DNA of 5,465 nt. It comes from an uncultured Clostridia bacterium (GTDB lineage: Bacteria; Bacillota; Clostridia; Oscillospirales; Oscillospiraceae). Positions 1-5,465 of the stretch are shown in pieces; the stretch's first letter is position 1; every line of letters begins with the position of its first letter. The position numbers and the translations under genes were made by a program. The stretch lies in the NCBI GenBank assembly GCA_937907715.1, contig CALERM010000234.1:1-5465 (forward strand), read 5' to 3'. Below the pieces are notes generated by a model that saw nothing but the letters and a program-made list of their open reading frames with translations, made no database searches and was not told the DNA's origin.

Positions 1-10
1 TTCAATCAAA

Positions 11-44
11 CAGTTTTTCAAACTTTTTGAAGTTTGAAAAACTG
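11..44. repeat. Perfect 15-bp inverted repeat (hairpin 1)
   Basis: Bases 11-25 (CAGTTTTTCAAACTT) are the exact reverse complement of 30-44, with a four-base loop TTTG at 26-29. No T-tract follows on the + strand (the next bases are CCCC), so it is not a standard terminator in that direction. It could be the end of an upstream transcript, a dispersed intergenic hairpin element, or leader structure for the GTPase gene. The inverted repeat is seen directly; the role is unknown. Confidence 0.8.
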
Positions 45-45
45 C

Positions 46-80
46 CCCAGCGTGACAAAAAGACTTTTTGGCACGCTGGG
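46..80. repeat. Long imperfect inverted repeat (hairpin 2)
   Basis: Bases 46-54 (CCCAGCGTG) pair with 72-80 (CACGCTGGG). After one A-G mismatch (55/71), bases 56-61 (CAAAAA) pair with 65-70 (TTTTTG) around a three-base loop GAC. The result is a 15-pair stem starting two bases after hairpin 1. Read on the - strand, the stem is followed four bases later by TTTTT, so a weak terminator for a gene entering from the right is possible. No such gene is seen on that strand. Confidence 0.78.
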
Positions 81-124
81 CGTCCGGAGCCATGACGGCT
101 TCGGATGCTTTTTGCAATCCCAAC

Positions 125-132
125 GAGGGGGG
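125..132 (+). promoter_or_regulatory. Ribosome binding site that fixes the GTPase start
   Basis: GAGGGGGG lies seven bases before the ATG at 140. The other in-frame starts are TTG at 68, inside hairpin 2, and ATG at 92, whose only GGAG is two bases away. Neither has a usable site. The protein starting at 140 also begins just as Tet(M)/EF-G proteins do, with the P-loop near residue 10. Confidence 0.75.
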
Positions 133-139
133 CTACGAA

Positions 140-2698
140 ATGAAACGAATCTGTGTTGGCGTGATGGCGCATGTCGACGCCGGAAAGACGACGCTGCTGG
201 AGGCGATGCTCTACCGGGGCGGCGCGACGCGGCGGCTCGGCAGAGTCGACCATCAGGACGCCTTTCTCGATACGGACGAGCAGGAACGCGCGCGCGGCAT
301 TACGATCTTTTCCAAGCAGGCAGAGCTGGTGCTGCCGGAGGCGGAGATCACCTTTCTCGACACGCCGGGGCATGTAGACTTTTCTGCCGAAATGGAGCGG
401 ACATTACAGGTGCTGGACTATGCGCTGCTGCTTGTGAGCGGTACGGACGGCGTGCAGAGCCACACGAGAACGCTCTGGCAGCTGCTCCGGCGCTATCAGA
501 TTCCGACGCTCCTGTTTGTCAACAAGATGGACCTGCCCGGCAAGGGGCGAGACGGCATCCTGCAGGAGCTGCGGCAGGAGCTTTCGGAAAGCTGTGTGGC
601 GTTTGACGCAGACGAAGCGGCGCTTCACGAGGAGCTGTCACTGCTGGACGAGGCGCTCATGGAGCAGGTCTTAAAGACGGGACAGCTGGAGAACGCGCAG
701 ATTGCAGAGCTGATTGCAAAGCGGCGCGTGTTTCCGTGCTTTTTCGGCGCGGCGCTGCAGCTGCAGGGTGTGGACGAACTGCTGTCTGCCTTACAGCGCT
801 ATACGGTCGAGCCGTCCTACCCGGCGGAATTTTCGGCGCAGGTCTATAAAATCGCGCGCGGAGAAAAGGACGAACGGCTGACGTTTTTAAAGGTCACGGG
901 CGGCTGCCTGCGCGTCAAGCAGGCGCTGCATGCAGACGGCTGGGAGGAGAAGGCAGACCAGCTCCGGCTCTATTCCGGCAATAAATATACGCTTTTGCAG
1001 CAGGCACGCGCGGGTATGGTCTGCGCGGTGACGGGACTTTCCAAAACGCAGGCGGGCGAGCATCTGGGCGCAGGAAGACCGGCGCAGGCGCCCATTCTGG
1101 AGCCGGTGCTGGAATACCGGATGCAGGTGGATACAGACGATGCGCAGGGGGCGTATTTAAAGCTTCGCAGGCTCGAAGAGGAAGATCCGCAGCTGCATCT
1201 GGTCTGGGACCACCAGCTCCGGGAGATCCGCGTGCAGCTGATGGGACCGGTGCAGATGGAGATTTTGCAGCGGCTGATTGCTGCGCGCTTCGGTCTGTCG
1301 GTCCGCTTCGACGAGGGAAACATTGTCTATAAAGAGACGATTGCAGCGCCTGTCGAGGGCGTGGGGCACTATGAGCCGCTGCGGCACTACGCGGAGGTTC
1401 ATCTGCTTTTGGAGCCCGGCGAGCCGGGAAGCGGCATTGTGCTCGACACGATGTGCAGTGAGGATGTGCTGGCGCGCAACTGGCAGCGGCTTATTTTCAC
1501 GCACCTGCAGGAGACGGTGCAGCCGGGCGTTCTGACCGGAAGCCCCATCACCGATCTTCGCATCACGCTGGTCTCAGGTAAGGCACATCTGAAGCACACG
1601 GAGGGCGGCGATTTCCGGCAGGCGACCTACCGCGCGGTGCGGCAGGGACTGCGCAAGGCGCAGTCGGTGCTGTTGGAGCCGTGGTACTCGTTCCGGCTGG
1701 AGCTGCCAGCGAATATGCTCGGGCGGGCAATGACGGATTTTGAGCGGATGCATGCCGAGCTTTCCGCGCCGCTTTTGGCAGGCGAGCGCGCGGTTCTGAC
1801 GGGCGCGGGACCGGTGCGGCTGCTGCGCGGGTATACGGCGGAGGTTACGTCCTATACCAGAGGGCAGGGAAAACTCTCCTATCAGCCGGCGGGCTACCGC
1901 CCGTGCGCGCAGCAGGATGAGATTGTAAAGAGCCTCGGCTACGACCCCGAGCGGGATCTTCTGCATCCGACGGGCTCCGTCTTTTGCAGCCACGGTGCGG
2001 GCTTTGAGGTCAAATGGGACGAGGTCGACCGGATGGCGCATCTGCCGCTGCTGGATTTCTCGCCGAAGCAGGAGTCTGAAAAGCCGCAGAGAATTGTCCG
2101 TTCGGTTGCACCCGGCGGCGCGCCGGAGCTGGAAAAGGAGCTGCTGGCGATCTTCGAGCGGACGTATGGGCAGATTAAGCGGCGGGATGTGCTTCCCATG
2201 ATGGCGCTTCGCTCGCAGGATAAGCGCGAGCTGCTGGCAAGAATGGAGCCGGCGGAGGAATTTGTGCTGGTCGACGGCTACAATATCATCTTCGCCTGGG
2301 ACGAGCTGAAGGAGATCGGGCGCGACAGTCTGGACGCGGCGCGGCATGTGCTGATGAATCTGTTGTGCAACTATCAGGGCTACCGCGGCTGCAACCTGAT
2401 TCTGGTGTTTGACGCCTATAAGGTGCCGCAGAATCTGGGAACGGTCGAAAAATATCACAATATATTTCTTGTATATACGCAGGAAGCGGAGACGGCGGAC
2501 TCATATATCGAGCGTGTGACCTATGAGCTGCGCGGTCGGAAAAAGGTGCGTGTGGCGACGTCGGATAACCTCGAGCAGCTGATCATTCTCGGACACGGCG
2601 CAGTGCGCGTGTCGGCAAAGAGCTTTCACGACGAGGTCATGCAGACCCAGCAGGAGATCGCGCGCATTCTCACGCAGAACAATCGGAAAAATCAATAG
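140..2698 (+). CDS. EF-G/Tet(M)-like translation factor GTPase fused to a C-terminal Rae1/YacP-type NYN nuclease domain
   Basis: The product is 852 aa. The N-terminal GTPase domain (about 1-218) shows AHVDAGKTT at 10-18 (P-loop), RGIT at 52-55, DTPGH at 74-78, NKMD at 128-131 and a GAA at 203-205 in the G5 place. Domains II to V of the EF-G/ribosomal-protection fold follow: about 232-318, 322-395, 396-520 and 521-610, the last with the family motif FCSHGAGF at 615-622 just after it. A charged, helical-looking linker (about 640-705) leads to an NYN/PIN-like domain (707-845). That domain shows LVDGYN (710-715), LVFDAY (755-760), ETAD (784-787) and ATSDN (806-810), matching B. subtilis Rae1 (YacP), a ribosome-dependent A-site mRNA endonuclease. 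Acidic residues D712, D758, D787 and D809 are candidate metal ligands. Typical Tet(M) proteins are about 640 aa, so the nuclease accounts for the extra length. Automated pipelines may label it tetracycline resistance, but the loop-III residues argue against that. A role in clearing or rescuing ribosomes is inferred. The fusion itself is clear. Confidence 0.93.
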   Translation: MKRICVGVMAHVDAGKTTLLEAMLYRGGATRRLGRVDHQDAFLDTDEQERARGITIFSKQAELVLPEAEITFLDTPGHVDFSAEMERTLQVLDYALLLVSGTDGVQSHTRTLWQLLRRYQIPTLLFVNKMDLPGKGRDGILQELRQELSESCVAFDADEAALHEELSLLDEALMEQVLKTGQLENAQIAELIAKRRVFPCFFGAALQLQGVDELLSALQRYTVEPSYPAEFSAQVYKIARGEKDERLTFLKVTGGCLRVKQALHADGWEEKADQLRLYSGNKYTLLQQARAGMVCAVTGLSKTQAGEHLGAGRPAQAPILEPVLEYRMQVDTDDAQGAYLKLRRLEEEDPQLHLVWDHQLREIRVQLMGPVQMEILQRLIAARFGLSVRFDEGNIVYKETIAAPVEGVGHYEPLRHYAEVHLLLEPGEPGSGIVLDTMCSEDVLARNWQRLIFTHLQETVQPGVLTGSPITDLRITLVSGKAHLKHTEGGDFRQATYRAVRQGLRKAQSVLLEPWYSFRLELPANMLGRAMTDFERMHAELSAPLLAGERAVLTGAGPVRLLRGYTAEVTSYTRGQGKLSYQPAGYRPCAQQDEIVKSLGYDPERDLLHPTGSVFCSHGAGFEVKWDEVDRMAHLPLLDFSPKQESEKPQRIVRSVAPGGAPELEKELLAIFERTYGQIKRRDVLPMMALRSQDKRELLARMEPAEEFVLVDGYNIIFAWDELKEIGRDSLDAARHVLMNLLCNYQGYRGCNLILVFDAYKVPQNLGTVEKYHNIFLVYTQEAETADSYIERVTYELRGRKKVRVATSDNLEQLIILGHGAVRVSAKSFHDEVMQTQQEIARILTQNNRKNQ

Positions 2699-2704
2699 CG
2701 GGAT

Positions 2705-2741
2705 ACCGGCGGTGCGGCAAAGGACGCATCGCCGGTTTTTT
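2705..2741 (+). terminator. Rho-independent terminator of the GTPase gene
   Basis: ACCGGCGGTGCG (2705-2716) pairs over 12 positions, with one G-U, with CGCATCGCCGGT (2725-2736). The loop is eight bases and a run of six T (2736-2741) follows. It starts seven bases after the TAG stop, so the GTPase gene ends its transcription unit here and is not co-transcribed with apbE by default. Confidence 0.93.
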
Positions 2742-3092
2742 GCTGCCTGCGGCGGCAGAATCCGACCAAAAGCGATATGGAATCTGATATACCGAAGCTG
2801 ACTCCGGCGGGGAAAGCGCATGCCGGCTGCGGAAGGACCGGGAAATGACCGACCGGATGGTTCCGGAAATTTCCCTGTTTTTGTCGGAAGAAATTACAGA
2901 AATCCACCGGACCGACCGAAAAATCCGTGCGGAGAAAAATAGAATAATGCCATATGAAGTCTGGCATATCATATAAGGAATATGGAATTATGCAAAAAGT
3001 GATATAAGCATTAAGGAAAATTATATCGATAAAAAAATACTAATATTTTACTGATAAAATTATGGATTTTTTCGTGAAATGCAAAAGAAAAC
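2742..3092. other. Non-coding spacer with a sharp change in base composition
   Basis: No open frame here has a ribosome binding site or a recognisable protein. Up to about 2935 the sequence is GC-rich and full of CCGG/CCGAC words, for example ACCGACCG at both 2849 and 2911. From about 2936 to 3125 it becomes strongly AT-rich, unlike any gene in the window. It contains small inverted repeats such as ATGCCA (2947-2952) with TGGCAT (2962-2967). I saw no known riboswitch class. It may be a decayed gene or element followed by a regulatory region. Confidence 0.55.
2840..2882 (+). terminator. Second terminator-like hairpin in the spacer
   Basis: GGGAAAT (2840-2846) pairs with ATTTCCC (2869-2875). 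Inside it, CCGGA (2853-2857) pairs with TCCGG (2862-2866) around a TGGT loop, giving a two-tier stem with a 6/2 internal loop. TGTTTTT (2876-2882) follows directly. It could be a backup terminator about 100 bases after the first. It could also be the end of a short RNA or an attenuator, if a promoter lies just upstream. The pairing is seen directly; activity is inferred. Confidence 0.45.
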
Positions 3093-3121
3093 TTGATTTT
3101 TATGAAGAAATGATTTATGCT
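3093..3121 (+). promoter_or_regulatory. Candidate sigma-A promoter for the apbE-rnfC operon
   Basis: TTGATT (3093-3098) and TATGCT (3116-3121) are separated by exactly 17 bases, and each matches four of six consensus positions. They lie at the downstream end of the AT-rich stretch. Transcription would begin near 3128, leaving a leader of about 84 bases. Other AT-rich hexamers nearby, such as TATAAG at 3122, lack a partner at the right distance. This is the best candidate by eye, not a certainty. Confidence 0.45.
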
Positions 3122-3155
3122 TATAAGCGAGCGGAGCGAATGCAAAAAACGGTTT

Positions 3156-3197
3156 TTCCGTCCGACCCGTGAAAGGGAAAAATTGGGGCGGATGGAA
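3156..3197 (+). promoter_or_regulatory. Leader hairpin just upstream of apbE
   Basis: TTCCGTCCG (3156-3164) pairs over nine positions, with one G-U, with CGGATGGAA (3189-3197). The 24-base loop holds a further CCC/GGG pair. The stem ends three bases before the weak ribosome binding site AGGGTG (3201-3206). A smaller hairpin upstream, ACGG (3149-3152) with CCGT (3158-3161), uses part of the same left arm, so the two cannot form together. Whether this regulates anything is unknown. Confidence 0.35.
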
Positions 3198-3211
3198 GAC
3201 AGGGTGCAGGT

Positions 3212-4210
3212 ATGACAAAAACAGGAAAAATTCTTTGGGGAATTCTCCTTGCGGCGCTGCTGCCGCTGCTGTGTGGCTGCAGCGCAAAAAAGACGTCTAC
3301 CGAGTTTTTTGCTATGGATACGGTCATGCAGCTCACGGCATACGGTACATATGCAGATGCGGCGGTGGATGCTGCCGAGGTCGAGATTGCAAGACTCGAC
3401 GCGAAGCTTTCGGCGCAGAGCGCAAGCAGCGAGATTGCAAAGCTCAATGCGGGCGGCTTCTGCGAGGATGACGAGACGCTTCGTGTGCTGGCAAGGGCGT
3501 ATCAGATTGCAGAGCTTACCGAGGGCGCGTATGACCCGACGGTGTATCCGCTGATGCAGCTCTGGGGCTTTGGAACGGACCATGCACACGTGCCGCAGCA
3601 GGCAGAGCTTGCGGCGGCGCTGGACTTGGTCGGCTACGACAGACTCCCGGCGGTGAAAGCGCCCTACCGGCTGCCGGAGGGCATGGCGATAGATCTCGGC
3701 GGCATCGGGAAGGGCTTCGCGGCGCAGACGGTGCGCCGGTGCCTGCAAAAGCAGGGCGTCAAATCTGCGGTTTTGTCGCTCGGCGGCAATGTGACGCTGC
3801 TCGGAAGCAAGCCGGACGGCACGGACTGGACCGTGGGGCTTCAGGACCCGCAGACGGACGGCTGCTTCGGCTATGTCAGCGCGTCGGATGTCAGCATCGT
3901 GACCTCGGGCGGCTATCAGCGGTATTTTGAGGAAAACGGCAGGCGCTACTGGCATATTTTAGATGCAAAGACCGGCATGCCTGCCGATACAGGGATTACT
4001 TCCGTAACGGTTGTAAGCACAGACGATACGCTTGCCGACGGGCTTTCCACAGCGCTTTTCGTGATGGGGCTCGACCGCGCGGCGCAGTTCTGGCGCGAAA
4101 GCCGCGATTTTGAGGCGGTGTTTTTGCTGGACTCCGGTGAGATTTATGTGACGCAGGGGTTAGAGGACAGCTTCCGCTCCGAGCGGAGCTTCGAGGTGCT
4201 TACGCGATGA
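3212..4210 (+). CDS. apbE: FAD:protein FMN transferase, lipoprotein (ApbE family)
   Basis: The 332-aa product is normal length for ApbE. It transfers FMN from FAD onto a Ser/Thr of extracytoplasmic target proteins; the classical targets are RnfG/RnfD and NqrB/NqrC. Residues 1-23 form a lipoprotein signal peptide with lipobox LCGC, Cys23 being the lipidated residue, so the enzyme sits on the outer face of the membrane. Family motifs in order are FAMDTVM (33-39), GAYDPTVYPL with LWGF (105-120), IDLGGIGKG (160-168), LSLGGN (188-193), TSGGYQRYF (231-239), HILDAKTGMP (248-257) and ADGLSTALF (275-283). D276 and T280 match the Mg-binding Asp/Thr pair. The usual GGIAKG is GGIGKG here, and the usual DPxTG is DAKTG; both are mild changes. 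The gene overlaps the next one by four bases (ATGA) and stands two genes ahead of rnfC, so Rnf subunits are the likely substrates. The start is chosen because the signal peptide begins there, although its ribosome site is weak. Confidence 0.95.
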   Translation: MTKTGKILWGILLAALLPLLCGCSAKKTSTEFFAMDTVMQLTAYGTYADAAVDAAEVEIARLDAKLSAQSASSEIAKLNAGGFCEDDETLRVLARAYQIAELTEGAYDPTVYPLMQLWGFGTDHAHVPQQAELAAALDLVGYDRLPAVKAPYRLPEGMAIDLGGIGKGFAAQTVRRCLQKQGVKSAVLSLGGNVTLLGSKPDGTDWTVGLQDPQTDGCFGYVSASDVSIVTSGGYQRYFEENGRRYWHILDAKTGMPADTGITSVTVVSTDDTLADGLSTALFVMGLDRAAQFWRESRDFEAVFLLDSGEIYVTQGLEDSFRSERSFEVLTR

Positions 4211-4587
4211 AAAACCGGACTTGGGCAATGGTATTTGCGGTCGCGATTGCGGCGCTGCTGCTTGTGTGGAAGCTTCTTCCGGCGGGCAGCGGGCAGACGG
4301 TCGGCGTATACCAGGACGGCAAGCTGATCCGGACGATTCACCTGCCGCATGCGGGGCAGACCGAGACCTTTGAGGTTCCGGGTCCGGCAGGCGGCAATAC
4401 GATCGAGGTTTCCGCCGAGGGCGTAAGGGTAAGCGTTGCGGGCTGCCCGGACGGGGTCTGTGTGGCGCACGGGCTTCTGACGGCGGGTGAAGGACCAATT
4501 GTCTGCCTGCCGAACCGGCTGGTGATCAGGTTTTCAGACGATACGCGCGCAGACGGCGCGGACGTGGTCGCCGGCGGGAGGAGCTGA
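4207..4587 (+). CDS. Membrane-anchored NusG domain II-containing protein
   Basis: The product is 126 aa. One N-terminal membrane helix (about 6-24) is followed by a small beta-rich domain (about 31-110) of the NusG-domain-II family (Pfam PF07009). That family resembles the KOW-side domain of NusG only in fold and is not a transcription factor. Key residues are C80-x4-C85 in GCPDGVC and C100 in IVCLPNRLVI, all typical of the family. The chain probably faces the outside, where the cysteines could form a disulfide or bind a cofactor; that is inference. The start overlaps the apbE stop and has GAGGTG (4193-4198) eight bases upstream inside apbE, so translation is probably coupled. As I recall, without being able to check, EetA of the Listeria-type flavin-based electron transfer locus belongs to this type. 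A redox accessory role beside apbE and rnfC is likely, but the biochemical function is not established. Confidence 0.88.
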   Translation: MKNRTWAMVFAVAIAALLLVWKLLPAGSGQTVGVYQDGKLIRTIHLPHAGQTETFEVPGPAGGNTIEVSAEGVRVSVAGCPDGVCVAHGLLTAGEGPIVCLPNRLVIRFSDDTRADGADVVAGGRS

Positions 4588-4590
4588 GAG

Positions 4591-5100
4591 ATGAAAAAGC
4601 TGCAAAAGCTGACGCTGGCAGCGCTTCTGACTGCCGCGGGGCTGGTAGTCTTTGTGATTGAAGCGCAGCTTCCGCCCCTGACCGCGATTCCCGGTATCAA
4701 GCCGGGCTTGAGCAACGTATTCACGATGCTGACGCTTTTCTGGGTCGGACCTGGCTGGGCGCTCGGGACGATGCTTGTCCGTGTGAGTCTCGGGAGTTTG
4801 CTGACCGGTCAAACGATGGCGTTTTTTTACAGCTTGTCCGGCGGCTTTGCGGCGTTCCTTGTTATGTGGGCGCTTTGCAAGCCGCTTGGAGAACAGAAGC
4901 TCTGGGTGCTCAGCGCGTTCGGCGCGATGGGGCATAATCTGGGGCAGATGGCGGCGGCGGTCTTTATCAGCCGCACAAGCGCAATTTTGTATTATCTTCC
5001 GGTGCTGCTGGTTTCCGGCATTGTGACCGGGATATTTACCGGTCTGTGCGCGCAGCTTGTATCAAAGCGCGCGCGGCAGGCAGGTCTTTTCGCCAAGTAA
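4591..5100 (+). CDS. Gx transporter family / heptaprenyl diphosphate synthase component I-like membrane protein
   Basis: The product is 169 aa, hydrophobic, with about five membrane segments. Family features (Pfam PF07456) are an acidic residue in the first helix (E24 in VIEAQLPPL), PGIKPGLSN at 34-42 (usually PGIKLGLAN), R64 in the third segment, FYSLSGG at 79-85 and GAMGHNLGQ at 111-119. The family name comes from an old link to heptaprenyl diphosphate synthase, but the fold is more like an ECF-type substrate-binding membrane subunit. Transport of a flavin, quinone precursor or other small molecule is possible and unproven. The gene starts three bases after the preceding stop, with GGGAGGAG (4576-4583) seven bases upstream. 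It sits between the NusG-II gene and rnfC with no terminator, so it belongs to the same operon. EetB of the Listeria-type electron transfer locus is, to my recollection, of this type. Confidence 0.9.
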   Translation: MKKLQKLTLAALLTAAGLVVFVIEAQLPPLTAIPGIKPGLSNVFTMLTLFWVGPGWALGTMLVRVSLGSLLTGQTMAFFYSLSGGFAAFLVMWALCKPLGEQKLWVLSAFGAMGHNLGQMAAAVFISRTSAILYYLPVLLVSGIVTGIFTGLCAQLVSKRARQAGLFAK

Positions 5101-5124
5101 CAGTATGTTCCAAAATGAGCATTT

Positions 5125-5133
5125 GAGGGAGGA
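5125..5133 (+). promoter_or_regulatory. Ribosome binding site supporting a TTG start for rnfC
   Basis: GAGGGAGGA lies six bases before TTG at 5140. The first in-frame ATG (5194) would remove 18 residues and has no comparable site. The 39-base gap between the preceding stop and this TTG holds no terminator, so rnfC is read from the same transcript. Confidence 0.75.
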
Positions 5134-5139
5134 ATTTGA

Positions 5140-5465
5140 TTGAAGCGGTACTTACATGGAATCCATGTAGCGGGGCACAAGACGACGGCGCAGATGAGCG
5201 CGGTCAAGCTGCCGCTGCCGGATTCGGTGGTCATTCCGATGACCATGCACATCGGCGCGCCGGCAAAACCGGTGGTCAAGGTCGGAGACTACGTCAAGAC
5301 CGGCCAGCTGATCGGCGAGCCCGGCGGCTTTGTCTCCGCACCGATCTACGCAAGCGTCTCCGGAACCGTGAAGAAAATCGGCGAAATGCTGGGCTCGAAC
5401 GGTCGGATGATGCAGACAGTTGAAATTGAATCCGACGGGTTAGATGCCCGCTGGGAGGGCATTGC
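5140..5465 (+). CDS. rnfC: Electron transport complex subunit RnfC (N-terminal part, runs off the window)
   Basis: Only the first 108 codons are present, with no stop before the window end. The translated stretch VVIPMTMHIGAPAKPVVKVG (30-49), followed by VKTGQLIGEPGGFVSAP (52-68) and YASVSGTV (70-77), is the conserved barrel-sandwich (biotinyl/lipoyl-like) N-terminal domain of RnfC. RnfC is the peripheral subunit of the Rnf complex. In the full protein it carries FMN, the NADH site and two 4Fe-4S clusters, and it exchanges electrons between NAD(H) and the rest of the ion-pumping complex. Those later domains lie outside the window. The start is TTG, chosen from the strong ribosome site. The upstream apbE gene supplies the flavinylation that RnfG and RnfD need, so rnfD, G, E, A and B are expected downstream. 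Confidence 0.92.
   Translation, partial: MKRYLHGIHVAGHKTTAQMSAVKLPLPDSVVIPMTMHIGAPAKPVVKVGDYVKTGQLIGEPGGFVSAPIYASVSGTVKKIGEMLGSNGRMMQTVEIESDGLDARWEGI
5153..5169 (+). repeat. Inverted repeat inside the first codons of rnfC
   Basis: TACATGG (5153-5159) is the exact reverse complement of CCATGTA (5163-5169), with a three-base loop AAT. It starts ten bases after the TTG start codon, where mRNA structure affects initiation most. It may be coincidence of the codons for Tyr-Leu-His-Gly-Ile-His-Val. Confidence 0.5.

Noticed and set aside
68..139. Upstream TTG start adding 24 residues to the GTPase
   Set aside because: The TTG sits inside the arm of hairpin 2 with no ribosome site, and the extra residues precede the normal N-terminus of the family. 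ATG at 140 has a strong site.
140..2050. Calling the gene a tetracycline resistance determinant
   Set aside because: Overall likeness to Tet(M) is real, but the Ser-Pro-Val loop residues are absent and a nuclease domain is fused, so resistance cannot be claimed.
1574..2458. Long - strand open frame of 294 codons opposite the GTPase gene
   Set aside because: It is rich in Arg, Gln, His and Leu, has no recognisable motif and lies entirely opposite a gene with clear conserved domains. It is a by-product of GC-rich codon use.
2742..3211. FMN riboswitch ahead of the flavin-related operon
   Set aside because: I looked for the conserved RFN-element blocks and did not find them; the visible stems do not fit that architecture.
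3011..3955. Long - strand open frame of 314 codons opposite apbE and its leader
   Set aside because: It spans an AT-rich non-coding stretch and the antisense of apbE, its composition changes abruptly between the two, and no domain is visible.
4171..4188. GCTCC/GGAGC inverted repeat near the apbE and NusG-II gene junction
   Set aside because: It is a short five-pair stem within coding sequence, with no T-tract, and is common by chance in GC-rich genes.
5136..5423. + strand open frame overlapping the rnfC start in another frame
   Set aside because: Its translation is low-complexity without motifs, while the frame from TTG 5140 gives an unmistakable RnfC N-terminus.

Overview
The window is a GC-rich bacterial chromosome segment. 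Its gene families and gene order point to an anaerobic member of the Clostridia, probably a gut Oscillospiraceae/Ruminococcaceae-type organism. This is inferred from strong GGAGG-type ribosome binding sites, a Rae1/YacP-type domain, a lipoprotein ApbE and a Firmicutes-style RnfC. All supported genes lie on the + strand.

The left half (1-2741) is one transcription unit as far as the window shows. Two long hairpins stand in tandem at 11-80, followed by a leader without a gene. Then comes a large translation-factor GTPase (140-2698, 852 aa). It combines an EF-G/Tet(M)-like body, with all five GTPase motifs, and a C-terminal NYN/PIN-like nuclease domain of the Rae1 (YacP) family. A strong Rho-independent terminator (2705-2741) closes it seven bases after the stop codon. 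The fusion is the most interesting item here: it joins an A-site-directed GTPase to a domain whose stand-alone relative cuts mRNA in the ribosomal A site.

The spacer 2742-3211 holds no credible gene. Its left part is GC-rich and contains a second terminator-like hairpin (2840-2882). Its right part turns strongly AT-rich and contains the best candidate promoter (3093-3121). A structured leader follows, ahead of the next gene.

The right half (3212-5465) is a tightly packed operon. It runs from apbE (lipoprotein FAD:protein FMN transferase) to a small membrane-anchored NusG-domain-II protein, a Gx-transporter/HepS1-type membrane protein, and the 5' end of rnfC, which runs off the window. ApbE attaches FMN covalently to extracytoplasmic flavoproteins such as RnfG and RnfD. 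The operon therefore looks like the maturation and accessory front end of an Rnf ferredoxin:NAD+ oxidoreductase locus, with the remaining rnf genes expected beyond 5465.
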